From Glomus cerebriforme (Eukaryota > Glomeromycota > Glomeromycetes > Glomerales > Glomeraceae), in the NCBI GenBank assembly GCA_003550305.1, contig QKYT01000074.1:224341-288340 (forward strand): a stretch of 64,000 nt of DNA. Direction: 5' to 3'. A program made the translations under genes and the position numbers. Positions 48,040-62,099 of the stretch are shown one piece after another. Within the stretch, counting starts at the first letter, position 1, and every line of letters begins with the position of its first letter. The notes under the pieces were generated by a model, which was not told the DNA's origin, did no database searches, and saw only the letters and a list, made by a program, of their open reading frames with translations.

Positions 48040-48780
48040 ATATTGTGAACCCTCCCAAAAATTTCTTCTGTTCCTTGTACTTTAATGAATGTACCAGTAT
48101 AGGATGTATTATTGCATGATGTATGAAACTTTAATCCATATCTGTTTCCTCTTAATAATAATTTAAATTCATATGGCAAATATAATTCTCTTGCATAAGC
48201 AAATGTGCTTTAGCATCAATTTTATCAATCCATCTTGAAAATAAATAACCCATTTTTGATTTGATTAATTTCTTCTTTTCGCTCATTTTTGTTTCAAAAT
48301 TTCTGCTTCTTTTTTAAATTGGTGATTTATTGATTTATTTCACAAGTCTTGTAATTTAACTATTTTTTCTGAATTTGTCATTTGTGTTTCATTAACAATT
48401 TTTGAATCAATAAACCCACCAAATAAGAATCCAATAACTCTTCATAAAGTTGAGGCTTTAAAGTTTTTTCTTTTTTTTTTTTGTACAAATTCTTCATATG
48501 CATCTTGTACAAATTGTTGCTTTTTCCATTTCTCAGATGTCCGATCTATTAGTCTTTTTCCAAAGTTTGTTATTTCTTGATCTTTTATCCCTAATCCAAT
48601 TTACCATATTTCCTAAATCATTTATCTTTTTTGTTGTCTAATTTCGCTTTAATTTATCCTGTCTAATTCCTATATTTTTTTTATAAAGTCTTTTTTACTA
48701 TCTCATCAATTATTTCATCACTATGTCATCTCAATGTGTATTATTTAAGGTTTGAGTATTGTTACTATTTTTTGAAGTTA
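48040..48780 (-). pseudogene. TLDc-domain gene relic
   Basis: Minus-strand frames in different phases read GFLFGGFIDSKIVNETQ, KIVKLQDL, FSRWIDKIDAKAH, ARELYLPYEFKLLLRGNRYG, KFHTSCNN and GTFIKVQGTEEIFG. The order FKLLLRG(S/N)R-G ... FH..C ... T.IKV..T.EI.GG is that of the TLDc domain, common in glomeromycotan BTB/Kelch-TLDc proteins. Several frameshifts and stops mean it is dead. The call rests on motif order seen by eye. Confidence 0.5.
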
Positions 48781-50107
48781 AATTATAGCAATGAGAGGGA
48801 ATTCTAATCTAAACCAAACTAGCCAGTTAGGACTTAGGAGAGACTCGACTATCTGACCAGTCTTTCCTAGCCTGATATGAGGAAGACCTCATATACAGTA
48901 TAAGAAAGTTAAAGGGGATAATTTAAAAGAATTTCAAGTTTTTATGAAGGAAAAGTTTGAGTTTTTCTATGTCCAAAAATAAAGTTATAGATGAAAAAAG
49001 GAGGTTTTTATACATTTCCTTTTGTAAAATTTACAAAATATGTGTTATGAGAATTTTTATGTAATCATAATTAATTTGCAGTATACTACTTAATTTATTT
49101 TATTCAATAGCTTGATAATGACAATAATTTAGTAACAAATTACAAAAAGAATCATTTACTAAACCAAACGAGTCATATTTTGTATAGATGAATAATTGAA
49201 TAAGTATTCCGACAGGACAAAAATTCATTTGCCCGATAGTTTTGCCAGAATTATGCAGGGTTATGCGACCACGATCCACGGCCGGCGTTAGGCCATCGAC
49301 AAGGATTGAATAATATTACTTATAACTAGAAACTAGTTATATAATAGGACGTCATGACGCAAAATCATGTCCTTAGTTAGAGGGGAAATTTGTATGTACT
49401 ATATATATTAATCATTATATGTTCTAAGTTCTAACCAACCCCGCTTATAAGTAATATTCCAAAAATCTCGGAAAAAAATACCGAAACGTGAAAAGATTCG
49501 GAACATACTAATTATGTCTAAGGTAAATATTTTTTACATGACAGACAAATAAAAATGTAATGCCAATATTTAAATGTACTGTATATGCAATGCGAGATGT
49601 ATAACGCAAATCTTCTATATTATTATAATTAAAATTTAAGTAATTTGATTTGTTCTTTTAATATTTTCCGTAATGCATATTTATATTTTGATGGTTGCGA
49701 ATTAGAACATACTGTACTTTGAAAATCCTGATAATTTTTAATTATACGAACGTTACACCGGGAAATTTCTTATTAATGTTTTTAATAGTTGATGGTCCAT
49801 CAACATGTGGTTGCACAAATCAGATCTAATAATTGTTTGATTGTTTATCGCTACTCGAGAACCGTGCATCGCCTCTGGGTAAAATTATGTAATGTTGACT
49901 AAATTACAGTATTATGTGACGAAAATTTTCCGAAAAATAGAATTTTTATAAAAATTTTTTTTAAAGTTTCAGAATACATAATAGAAATGAGAGATAACAA
50001 AATTACAACGATGATATCGTGCCAGCGATAAAAAAAAATTTATTTTATTTTAAATAATTATACAATACATTTTTATACTATTACGTAAATTAAAAAAAGA
50101 AATTTAA
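48781..50107. other. Intergenic, no gene seen
   Basis: Includes a less AT-rich patch near 49200-49310 (CCACGGCCGGCGTTAGGCC) of unknown origin, possibly a mobile-element end. No open frame recognised. Confidence 0.4.
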
Positions 50108-52444
50108 TTAATTAATTTTACAAGTATCCCTCCTTATTCCTTTCCTAGGTTTTAAAAGTTTATTTAATCTAGTTTGAGCGCTTTGATGTCCTTGATCAGC
50201 GGATTTTTTATACCAAATCTTTGCTTGTTCTATATCTTTAATAGTTCCTTCTCCTTTTTCATACATTTTTGCAAGATGATATTGGGACAGATTATTTCCT
50301 AAATTTGCACCTTTCTGATACAATTCAAATGCCTTTTGTTTATCAATTCCAGTTCCAATCCCAACGGAATGACAAAATCCTAACATTGATATTCCACCCG
50401 AATATCCTCCATCAGCTGATTGTTTAAATAATTCGAAAGCTTTAGCATTATCTTTATCAGCACCATTTCCATTTAAATATGAAAGTCCAAGATTAAATTT
50501 TGCCATTAAATTACCATTATTTGCAGATTTTTCATACCAAGAAACGGCCACTTTCAAATCTCTTTTAACACCTCTTCCCATATAATAACAATAACCCATA
50601 TTAATCTGAGCTGCAGCACAATCTATGCCAGCAGATTTTTCAAAATATTTAAAAGCTAATTTTTCATCTTTTTTAATACCATATTCGCGTAAATAACATA
50701 ATCCAACATAATATGGCGCTAATTTATGATCTTTCATTAAAGGTTTAGTAAAATATTCGAACGCTTTTTCATGATTTTTAGGAGTTCCAATTCCAAAACA
50801 ATTAAAATATCCAAGTAAAAAAATTACATTTGGATTATCATGATGTTCTGATAACCAATTATAAATGTTTTCTAAATTTATACTATGATCATTAAAATAA
50901 TCAAGAATATGTTCTTTTCTTAATGTTGGTTCTCTTCCTTCATTAGTTATTTTAATAACAAATTCTGCTATTCCATCAACTATTACGTTTAAATCTCCAA
51001 ATATTTTATTATTACTCGTTAATGCAATAAGATCTAAATCTTTATCATCCATTATTTGATCAAAATTGTTCATAATATCAGATAATTTTCCCGGTGATTT
51101 ATTTGAACCACTACTACCATAATTACTAGAATTTTGTCCTGATGATAGATCTATTTGAGAATCTTCCCATACTATAATTCTTTTGTTTACTAATTTTAAT
51201 CTTGCTAATACTTGACTTGCAGTTGGTCGTTTATCTGGTTCGCCATCCCAACAATCTATAATAATATTAGAATAAAAATTAAAAATAAAATAACAAATAA
51301 TAAATAATAATGATAAATTTTTTTAATTTAATTAATTTAAATTATAATTACCAGTATAAAGTCTTACATAATCCTCAGGTGTACCAGGAACAATTTTTTC
51401 TCTATGACCTTGTGAAATTTTATAAGGTAACATAACATCATTCTGTTCACAAAAAGGTGGTACACCGCTAGATATCTCCCAAAAAAGTACGCCAAGACTA
51501 TAAATATCGCTTTTTTTATTTAAAGATTGTTGTATTAATGAAGAATTACCTTTATGTTTTTGTTCATTAAATCTTTTTGGATCAATATAAGGTATCAAAC
51601 CAAATAAATTTGATGTATTTTTAGATGTTTCTTCGATCCTCTTTGATAAACCGAAATCAGCCAACTTTATAGTTTTTTGATGAACTAGTACATTACCAGA
51701 ATGCTATTTAAATTAAAAAAAAAAAATAATAATATATATATATTATTAAATGAACACGATTGAATAAGAAAATAAAAATAAAAAATTACCAAATCACGAT
51801 GTACAATTCCTTCATTATGTAAAAATGATACAGCATCCGCCAATTGGTAAGCAAAATTATATTTATCATCCCAATCAAGATCAAGGAAATGTTTCTTTAA
51901 AAAGTTTCGAAGGGAACCACCATCAGCGTATTCCATTACCAACATATAATTATCCAATTGACCTTCATTATCTAATGAAATAATCAAGTTTTAATAAATT
52001 TTATTACGACAACCAAACTCAAAAAATTGTAATTAATAATTACTATACCTGATTCAAATTTTTTCGTAATTCCATTAAAATTTATAATATTATCATGATG
52101 TTGTGCATCTCGATGTAATTTGAGCTAAATTATAAAATATAAGTTAAAAATATAAAATAATAATAATGAATTCAATTATACTTTTATATTATTACCTCAT
52201 GAACAATTTCTTTTACTGTAGCATTGTCAAGATTTAAAAAAGATTTTAACACTAAATATTGTCCCAAATTATTATTCCAATTTGCACGGAATACTTTTCC
52301 AAAACCACCGTGACCAATTACTTCGATATTACTAAAGTGTTTATATTCATAATATTTTAAATATTCTTTAGCGATAGCCTCTTCGATCCATTCAATCCAT
52401 TTATTATTTTGTTTGTTATTTTTTATTTCAGAATTATTAGACAT
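50108..52444 (-). CDS. Protein kinase with C-terminal Sel1 repeats
   Basis: Five exons (52196-52444, 52049-52124, 51790-51971, 51352-51703, 50108-51255) join in frame to give 668 residues. Motifs are complete: IGHGGFGKVFR loop, LVLKSF lysine, VHRDL with Asp at about 168, LADFGLSKR, YSLGVLFWEISSG and DCWDGEPDKRP at the end of the kinase. A Ser/Asn-rich linker leads to about seven Sel1 repeats (about 430-655), for example AAAQINMGYCYYMGRG and FELFKQSADGGYSGGISML. It is closest to the gene at 17945 in tail length and in its C-terminal end (RRDTCKIN against RHDSCKIN). The ATG at 52444 is preferred over one nine bases upstream by comparison with the paralogues. Confidence 0.87.
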
Positions 52445-53018
52445 TTTGTACATATTGTGAAGTAATATAATAACTAAAAAAAAGAGGAACTGAAAAAAAA
52501 AGTATTATTTATATTTATTTGTTATTAATGTATTACAAAAAATTCGGTTGCATTGATCTACAAAAATGGCGGCCATGCCCTAGTCAATCGGAGCGAAAAA
52601 TCCGATCAACTAAACTAAAACATAACAATACTTACAGTATATTAATGACTATCTTCCGGTTAATAATTTTATTACATTTATATCTATCTATAATTAAATC
52701 AATTGACACATATTTTAGTAATTCATTGAACCGATCGTCAAATTGTTTGTTTTTTGAAGACATATGAAGGTGCTTCGCCAAAATTAATTAAAAAATACGG
52801 CGCAAAACAAATAAATTGGGTACATTCTTTTTGAATTCTATTTTTTTTTTCATTACTTCATAATATTTGGTTTGATATATACACTAAATTGCTTATATAA
52901 ATCTGTAACATTAAATGCACATGCTAGGATTGCTAGGATCATTTTTTTTACGGTTTAACTGAAATTGAAAAATAATAAAAAATATTACACATATAAAAGG
53001 AAAGGAAGGTTATTATAT
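52445..53018. promoter_or_regulatory. Upstream region of kinase-Sel1 gene 3
   Basis: AT-rich sequence 5' of the gene. The 82-codon plus frame at 52519 has no recognisable feature and is taken as chance. Confidence 0.35.
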
Positions 53019-53181
53019 CGGCATTACTGCAGTGATGTGCATTCTATGCTTCCAATAGTAAAAAACTTGATTGGAAACTTCCAATCCAAATGATTTTATT
53101 AGAAAATTATGCTTCCAAGTCTTCCAAAGGTACTTCCAATAGTGATTCCAATTTTCCAAGCGCACATCACTGGCGGCATTA
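53019..53181. mobile_element. hAT-type MITE with 8-bp target duplication
   Basis: The element (53027-53173, about 147 bp) has ends with CAGTGATGTGC and GCACATCACTG, an 11-bp perfect inverted repeat near the termini. It is flanked by the direct 8-mer CGGCATTA (53019-53026 and 53174-53181). The interior repeats the motif CTTCCAA several times. It has no coding capacity. Confidence 0.82.
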
Positions 53182-54549
53182 GGATACAATATTATTTTTG
53201 ATCTTTTTACCAAATTATAGTACCGCGTGACTTTTGATACAAATCAAGATGTTTTTTCATTATAAGTAATATATGTGACGAACAAACTAAAATTGTTTAT
53301 AAAAAATTCGTTAACAAGGAAAATCTGGGCATAGTAGTTAATTTGACAATTTGTACAAATATGTCACACAAAAACATCTTTTTTTGTATTAAAAAACAAT
53401 ATCTATATAAAGTGTCATTCTAAAAGAAACAATTTATTTTAAAATTTTTTTTACAGTATTTTTTAAGAAAAAAGAACAAAGAAACATTTATGAATTTCTC
53501 AATATTTTTTTTACATTTATAAAAGTAAATAAACGTATTTCATATCACGTGAAATTATAGGAATTTATAGCATTTCTACATATGCCGTAGTAATAAATTG
53601 TAATTATAAAATGTAACACCATAATTTAATATAACGCCGTAATATCCAATAGTTTCTTTTAAAAATAACTTTTTGATTAAACCGATTATATATTTAATAT
53701 GACGCAGATTGTAACTACATCTGCGTTTGCACCTACCAATTAAAATATATACTGTGCGCAGTTGCATGCTCCCAAAGGTGACATGCGCAGTTACTAGTCA
53801 AATGTGACGTGTTAAATTTATAACGCTATGGCACAATTAAATATATAATACGTCAATTTACATGCGATTACGGCACGTGACCAGAACCTATACCGTGAGA
53901 TCGTTAAAATTTCCGATTTTTTGACCCCATTAATATATCATATATTAAAGTCAAAAATGCCATTCTAAAGTAAGGTTATAGATCAGATAGGTTAAGTAAA
54001 AATAAGCCTATAATCTAATGCGTATAAACGCAATTTTGGAGTCATCCTAATTTATTGCCTAATACAATATTCATAATTTATATTTTTTAATCTAAACGAA
54101 TCAGATTACCATGTAAAAAAAAGTTGATCCGTGTTTTTTTATATTCCGTGAAAGGTGGAATTTTTACGGTGATATTATAACAGATAAAATTTTTTACAGG
54201 ATTTTAACGTGGCAGCTTTTTCGATAATCTTGCAGGATATATTGTAGTTGTTACTTTTTTTTCGTGTCGTAACTCGTAATACACTTGACATAATAATAAT
54301 CGTTTAACATCATTAGCTTCTTACAAGTAATGATTCTCAATATAATAAGATTTATAGTTAATATACATATTAATTTTAATGATAATAAATAAATATTTTT
54401 CATAATAAATAATAATACATAAAACTACATGTCTAAATTAATAAATTAATATAATTAATATACAATACATTTTTACAGGATAACTATTATTAAATCTAAT
54501 AAAAAAAATTGGGTTTTTAATAAAGTTCTAATTTTTTTTTTCATATCAA
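53182..54549. other. Intergenic, no gene seen
   Basis: AT-rich, with several near-palindromic patches. It is the 3' flank of the membrane-protein gene. Nothing is supported as coding. Confidence 0.45.
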
Positions 54550-56467
54550 TTAATCATCAATAGTCCAACGATTATCTTCTTGTACTTGTTTTTGATCTTT
54601 TCTTGGTTCTTCATTATTAATATTTATACTAACATTATCATTTAAACTTATTGGAGATATAGGAATCGATTGTTGATTTGTTGATGATGAAACAGGAGAA
54701 TATACCGATGAACCTGATGGACCTGATGGTACATTTAATGCCGTTATATTAATAACAGGTGGCCTCGCTCCCAATCTCTTCTTATAATCTTCAACTAAAA
54801 AAAAAAAATAATAATAAAATAAAAGTGAATTTATGTAAAAATATGAATAAAAAGAATGATGCGCCTTTGTTTATACTTACCAACATCTTTTAATCCTTTA
54901 CCAAAATTTACCGTTACTATAATAGAAAAGACAAATGTTGTCTGAAAAAAAAAGAAACAATAAATATTAATATATAGATCCTTTAAATTAAAAAGAAAAT
55001 TTTTTTTTTAAAGTTTATATACCAAAGCGATTAAAACAAATACACTTGCTATTAAAAAAAAAGTAAATATGTATATTATTAGTAATTTGAATTATAAAAA
55101 AAAAAGCATAAAAATTTTATATACACTTACTAAATATTATCATAAAGTAAGACCCAAGTACTAATAATCTAATAAACGCATATATTAATAGACCGTAATC
55201 GGCCACAATTAATAACCATAATACAGAAAATGTTATCATTCCTTTCTTTGATTCCCTTTTTATCTATAATAAATTAAAAAAAAAAATATATATATTTTTT
55301 TTGTGAATATGAGAGAATATATATATAAAAGACAAAATAAAGATAAAAATTACTTACAGATCTGTAAGCTACTATTTGTAAAATTAAAGCAAGTAAAGTG
55401 GCACAAACATGATATATTATTAATATCAAATCAACTAAATCTCCACTAACATTATTTATTTTAATCGCAACAACTACTGTAGGTATTATATATATTATCC
55501 AAAAGAATAAATTCAATTTAAGTAACATTAAAAATATTAAATTATTCCTATAGATCTCTAAAGTTTTTTTTAAAAGAAAAAAGTTAACAAAATAAACAAA
55601 TTTTTTTAAGATTAATTATACTTTTGAAAAAAAATACTTACTTTGAATTTTGTAATCCCCTCCAATCCTTTTATATACACTCCAACCAAATTGTTGATAT
55701 AATTTACTTGCTATGATTGCGGATAAAATTGAAATTACCGTTAATGTAATAATTTGTGGTAAATCTATTGTTAACCAATCTATATTGAATCCGGACAATC
55801 CTTCATTACAATTTTTATTATTTCGTATTCTGTCTATACGAATTTTAATTTGAAGGAGTTGAACCTTTAAGTAAGAAAAAGAAGCGTTAAACATATACTG
55901 TTATACTGTTATATATAATTGATCAAATCTATAAACTTCGCTTACCAAAGAATATGCCGCACTTCCAAAACTTAAAACAACGAGTGTAATGATTTGAATT
56001 ATATGTTCATGAAATAACTATAAAAAAAAAGGTGAATTTTAACGATCACATGAAACCGTTCCTTTTTCCGTATTAAAAATTAATATTCTTACCGCATTTA
56101 ATCCGAAATAGACTAAAAATAATTGTAAGACCATAAAAACCATACTTTGTAATGCCGAGAAAGTAAATAGATAATAACCCGGATCCGAATGTTGCCCTCT
56201 CTCACAATTGTATGCATCTATAAAACGGACATCATAATATATAGAATAATTTCGTACTAAAATCCTTGATTGAAAAAATACCACTAAACAAAATTGGATA
56301 AAAAATGATATGAAGAATAATTTTGTCCATATTGAGGAAGTTAATCTATTCCACTAAAATTATGAAAAAAAAATTTTAGAGATGTTATTCGAAATGAAAT
56401 TTTATCAAATTCATTTGTTACGTACTTTCTTTATAATATGTTTTTTACTTTCGTCAGTTAAACACAT
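54550..56467 (-). CDS. Multispanning membrane protein, UPF0658 (Golgi)-like
   Basis: Nine exons (56426-56467, 56093-56353, 55946-56017, 55642-55864, 55358-55557, 55131-55263, 55023-55048, 54881-54941, 54550-54794) join in frame to give 420 residues. About eight hydrophobic helices follow each other: about 24-42, 71-100, 104-125, 155-180, 205-230, 235-262, 270-298 and 300-330. Landmarks are DVRFIDAYNCERGQHSDPGY in the first loop and a cytosolic tail of about 90 residues rich in Ser, Pro and Asn. The layout and loop motifs recall the fungal UPF0658 Golgi membrane family, whose function is not known; that match is from memory. A seven-or-more-TM receptor is the main alternative. The shortest exon is 26 bp. 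The chosen ATG is the first in frame. Confidence 0.75.
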
Positions 56468-57400
56468 TTTTTATTTTTTTTTTTTTTTAAAAAAAAAAAA
56501 AATTTCTAGGTAAAAAAAAAATTTTTTATGTTCGAATTTCCGAAAATTTTTCTTTTAAATATAAATAAACAAGTTAAGTTGATTTACTATAATTATCATA
56601 TATACGGTTAGATGGAAAATCGAACAATCACATCTGGCCTTTTATCGGTATCATTATTCCGATTTTCCCATAATTGGAAATTAAAAAAAAATCATAAGAC
56701 TCACTTGTTTAGGCGCAGTAAAAGAAAGTTTTTTTTCCACTACGAAAGATGGAATAGTTTAAAATATCGTTTATATAAGATAAAGATAGAAGGAACATTC
56801 CTTTTATTCTTATTAAATCTTTCATCAGTTTCGATTAGAACATTCTTATTTTCTTAGTGTCATCATTTAGGGGGGGAGGAATCCGATTATGTCGTTCATT
56901 AACATAATAATATTACCATACTAAGGGGGACTGTGCGGAAAAGGAGTATGAAATTGGGAATATAGTTTCCAAAAAAAGAAATATTAACAAATCATCTCGT
57001 GATCATTTACTTTATTTTAAGTGACGAAATTGTGTAATGGCGAAAAATTATCCACTACTACTAAACAAGGTACAACAAACAATTGCGCCATAAATTTCAT
57101 AAATTCAAACCAATTTTCGACAGCAAGATATCATCAGTCGAGTCTCGTACATATACGCAAATCGAAAATCGCATTATATAGGGGACGATTTACACCACGT
57201 ATTTGTGGACTGATTCCGACATAACAATATTAAATCTAAATATAACATTGAAAAACAAACCATCGTATAAAGTAACGATGGTGGAAAAAGCGCAGTAAAA
57301 CATAAACATATAAAACAAGCCTTTGTAAATTTAATTGCTTCTTTGTATATCCGAATATATATTATACAGTATAATAAACCTTGTGTAATGATCATGATTT
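56468..57400. other. Upstream region of membrane-protein gene
   Basis: Poly-A/T stretch at 56470-56520, then AT-rich DNA. Short frames on both strands have no family features. Confidence 0.4.
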
Positions 57401-60400
57401 AAAATAAATTTATTTTTCCGTTTGTATTTTATCAATATGACTTTCATTCAAATAAATATCCACTAAATTCAAAGTTTCAAAGAATTAAATGTTCAATAAA
57501 ATGGACCAATGCATTCGAAATTTTTAATTTTCATAATTTTTGAATAATATATTTAAAGTTAACAATGAATAATTTATCAACTTTTTTAGAAATATCTCCT
57601 GCAATTGTTTAAAATGTAGAAACTCTTTAATTGCATTAATCGATTCAATAAATATGAATAATCCTGCGTTATCCCGATCATTTATCTTAAAAAGATTTTA
57701 AAATTGAAAATTATCTACCGGAGAATCAAATCGTTAATTATTACACATAAATAAGAGATGCGAATTACACGATTTTTATTTCAATCAACTCTATGAAAAA
57801 GGAAATCCAAAAAAACATCCCATATATATATATATATAATGTCCATAAAATGTTCTAAATTTAAGATGTAGCAGGACTATTTGTATCTTTTTTTTTTATA
57901 GGACACACTATGATATCACTATCATGGACGTTTCTATGGTGAATATAAGTTTGCTATCTCCATAAAAGGAGTTAAAGGACCAAAAATAACCTAGTATTTG
58001 CCCGAAATCATGTAATCCTTTTTGGTAGGGAATTAATTATTAAAGATATATATATTCAAGAAGGCGGACCTTTGTTAAATTTTTTTATTCTACATAAATG
58101 GCTAAATATATTGATACAAGCCACTTTAAATATTTTAATAGGTGAATTATACTATAATAAACAAACCCCTAACGTAAACATTTGTTGGATGTACAATTTT
58201 ACTTTATTTAACAAATAAATAAATCAAACTATTTTTTTATTTATTATTGTAACACTGCATAGCAGATAATAAGATTAAGTTTGATATTAACTATTTAGGT
58301 TAATACTTTGTTTTTAGAAAACTTTCTTCCTAGATCAAATCACATATTAGATTACATGAGCTATTATTAGGAACTAATTTAAGAATGACAAGAAATGTAA
58401 ATTATTGTTTCAAATTAAACTTATTATCTATAAATTTGACAATAATATGTTAAAAATTTTTGCTAAGGTGCACAACTCTTCTTTTCATTATGATGATAAT
58501 ATGATTCCACCTTTATTAATACAACAAAGAACTTTATTGTTATACTTAAAAATATATTTATATTATGATTAATAAAGTGATTCATAGATATTTTAGTCTC
58601 ATAATTTGTATATCTAAAATATTTATTATAGGCTCTTTTCTTTCCTTAGATTTTTGCTAAACTCTTTTTCTTATTAAACAAAATTTTGAAAGAAACGTTT
58701 GCTTATTTAGAAATGTTGCTGAATATGATTAGTTTGAATCAACACCAGCTCAGCTATTTCCCACCCAAAGATCACAAAGTGTTGGTCAGTACTTTGGGCT
58801 TTACATACAAAAACTTTCTTCAATGAGCAGATAATAGTTGAGGATCTCTTTTTTTTACTTTCAGAAACTATAAACGATACAAACTTTAATATGTATAGTT
58901 AGTGAAATACCAATAAATTATAGTTTAAAAAAATTTCAAACTTTATCATACCCTATATAGTAGTTAAGAAAAGGTCAACAAATAGTTTTAAAGAATAACA
59001 CTGTGGCCTGTAATTTACTAAACTTACTATAAAACAGTAAGAGATTTTTTAAACATTAAAGTTATAAACTTATATGTAAGGTTTTTTGATGATAACTCTC
59101 TTATAAAAGTCTATTCAATAAATGAATAAAAATTTAAAGTCAGCAATTTGATGATACTTTGTTTTTTCTAAACTATGGGTAGCCTATTTAATAATTTTGT
59201 ATAAAAGATCAGGAATTTTTAAAAAAAATCAGACAAGATTGCATAAACTTGCAAATTTTTAATTCAAAATCATATATGCTTTAATCTTATAAAATTGGAA
59301 TTGGTTAATATTATGCCATCTTCAAGATAAATGGTTTAGAGCAATTGCATATTCTGATTTATAGAAATTATAAGATCAAGCTTTGGTAAATTCAATTACA
59401 GAAATCCATTATTCTGTTTTTTCAAAAAGCATATAGGTACAAAGTCCATTAAGACTTCTAGCAATTACTATCTAAAATAAATAAATAATTTAAATGAATT
59501 TATAAATAATTCTAAATGAAAACTTTTTAAATAATTCAAAAATCAAATATAATTATTTTATTAGTAAAATTTTATTTTAGTTCTGAATCAGACTTATATT
59601 TCAGAAAAGATCACTATAAGAAACTTGCTTATTAAAAAAGTGTTAAAAAAATCTATTGCTTCTTAAAATTTAATATAAATATATTATTAATTATTACAAC
59701 TAAAATTAAAGATACTATTATTTTTATATTTTTTGGCTTTTATGATGATTGCAGATTTAAAATATTAATATCCATTAGGATGTAGGAGAAAATTACTAAT
59801 AGTTATTTAGCAAAACTATTCTAAAACTATTATTACAAAATACTTTTAATAAAAAAAAATAAGATTCAAGTACATTTAAAATAGTAAAGCAACTACCAGT
59901 AGTATATCAAATTAATTAACAAAAAAAAGTACTAGATTAATAAGCATTATCATGATTAAGTAAAAAGTAAATATTTATATTAAATTATTACAAATAAAAA
60001 TATTTACTAAACATTTTACTAGAAAATGGCAATAATTACTAATTATATTAATCTTTTTAGGATAAGTATAAATAAGAAGTCATATATTTCTTAATACTGT
60101 AATATATAATAAATTTTATAATACAGTTTTGATCAGTTATCTATACTGATATTTTATAGGCTAACTGATTAATATTTATAATATTAATAATCATCTAGAA
60201 ATAATATCAAAGAAAACTAATTCTTTAATTGCTTAAAAATAAAACATATTTGCTGATTCCTAGAATTAATCCTAAAATTAAAAGAAAAAGTTTAAAAATT
60301 TGAAAAGTAAATCACAAATTCATATTGCATAATATTATATAATTACATAATATATAATTACAGAAAAAAACTTATATTTCTTCCTTTATACTTCCCATTA

Positions 60401-62099
60401 ACTTTTTTATTACTTTTCAAGTTCGCACTAATCAAATAATAAGGTATTAGTATACCTGATGATTACATGATACGTTATGTATTATATACTAATACTTCAA
60501 TGATTTGTTTATCCTAACAGATAGATTATAATTAGTAACATATCATATAAATATTATATAAAATCATATTATACTCAAATCAGTTTCTTGATATTTCAAT
60601 GATTTATAATTGATATTCTGATATTTTATTGATTTATAATAATTGTTTAAATATATCAGTTAAATATAAAAATTTAATCAATTAACTATTGGTAAAATGT
60701 TAGTATACTAATATTTTATTTTTATTTTTATTTTTTTTTAAAAAACAAGTTAAACGTATTTATTGTATTAGATATCTAAAGATGAATACATTTTATAAAT
60801 CACATTATTCACATATACATCTTCTAAATATAGAAAATGTAACTTGTCATACAAAAAGTTAAATTTATAAAGGTAAAAATTAAAAACAAATTCTCTTTGG
60901 CACAAATCAACCAATATGCTTTATCTAAAATCCTCTGACCTAATGCCAATATGACTATCTAGATTAATGCTTATAATTTGACTATCTAACCTATTCTGAA
61001 AAATTATATCTAAATTCATCAAATTATTATTATTTAAATTATTATTTACTCTATTATTATGTAATATACAAATATGCAAATTATTCTTATTCTCCAAACC
61101 CTTTTAAAGACCAACAAATTGAAGAATCTTCTTGCAGTGCATACTCTAAATCTTATCTGTAAATTGATGTACTTTTTTAAAGAAATGGTCTTCTTTGGCA
61201 ATTCCTTTAATCATAAAATCCTAAATTATCTTGAATCCAATTTTGGCAGCTTGAGTAGTTTTTGACAGTTTATCTAGAACTGGATAATTAAACTCATCAA
61301 AAGGTATCTTATCTCTATATAAGAAGATTTTTCTACTCTGATCTGCAGACAGAATGTATGCTTATGCGCGCGTCAGCCTAAAAAGTAAGTAATAAGTGAA
61401 GAGCTTCCCATTTTTTGAATTTCTTGCAGCATAAAAGTTATAATTAGTGATAAAATTCTTTGATAAAGATTAAAAAGAATCTGTCCAAAATTTGGAATGC
61501 CATATTCTTGGATCTTGTAATTTTTAGTAATAAAGAATGCGTCAATGAGTTGATTATAAAACTGAAGATATAAAAATTAATGGCATTATGATTATTGTTA
61601 TCTATAATATCAAAGTTCATAAAAAATTGCAAAAACTAAAATTTGATAGAAACGATAAGATTATAGGTTTTCTTAGGATTCTAGCAAAAAGTTAGTGACC
61701 ATTCCTTTATATGTAATAATATTTCTTCAATAGAAGTATTTTTAATAGACATTCACACTTAAATGAGATTAAGGTATATTATTAGATGGTAAATTAATTT
61801 TTTAGTCTAAAAGTAATAAAGATAGTGGAATATCATGTAAAGAGTTAGTTTTCTTTTAGATATAATGACACTGGTAAGTAAAAGTAGATTATTCAGCTTT
61901 AATCTATAGTTAAAGAAGAGATGGATGTCTTTATTAAAATATAAGTTATTATTGTAAATTATTTCATACTAATTATGATATTATATAAAAATTTGGTAAA
62001 AAAGCACTAAGCTGTATTAATAGAAATAGTGTTGTTCTATAGAATAAAATGCAAAAAATATAATCTAATAAAAAGTGAGTGAGAAGTTACAAATAAATT
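57401..62099. other. CpG-poor AT-rich relic DNA, no gene
   Basis: By eye this block has very few CG dinucleotides and is made of short AT-rich words. No open frame is credible. Its right part probably holds the 3' end of the LINE relic described at 62100-62420. C-to-T decay of methylated repeats is a likely cause (inference). Confidence 0.45.

Noticed and set aside
56612..57395. Frames of 67-81 codons on both strands upstream of the UPF0658-like gene
   Set aside because: Basic and hydrophobic random-looking sequence with no motif; they overlap one another on opposite strands.
61074..61632. Two frames of about 62 codons at 61 kb
   Set aside because: They lie in CpG-poor relic DNA; at most they are parts of the decayed LINE.
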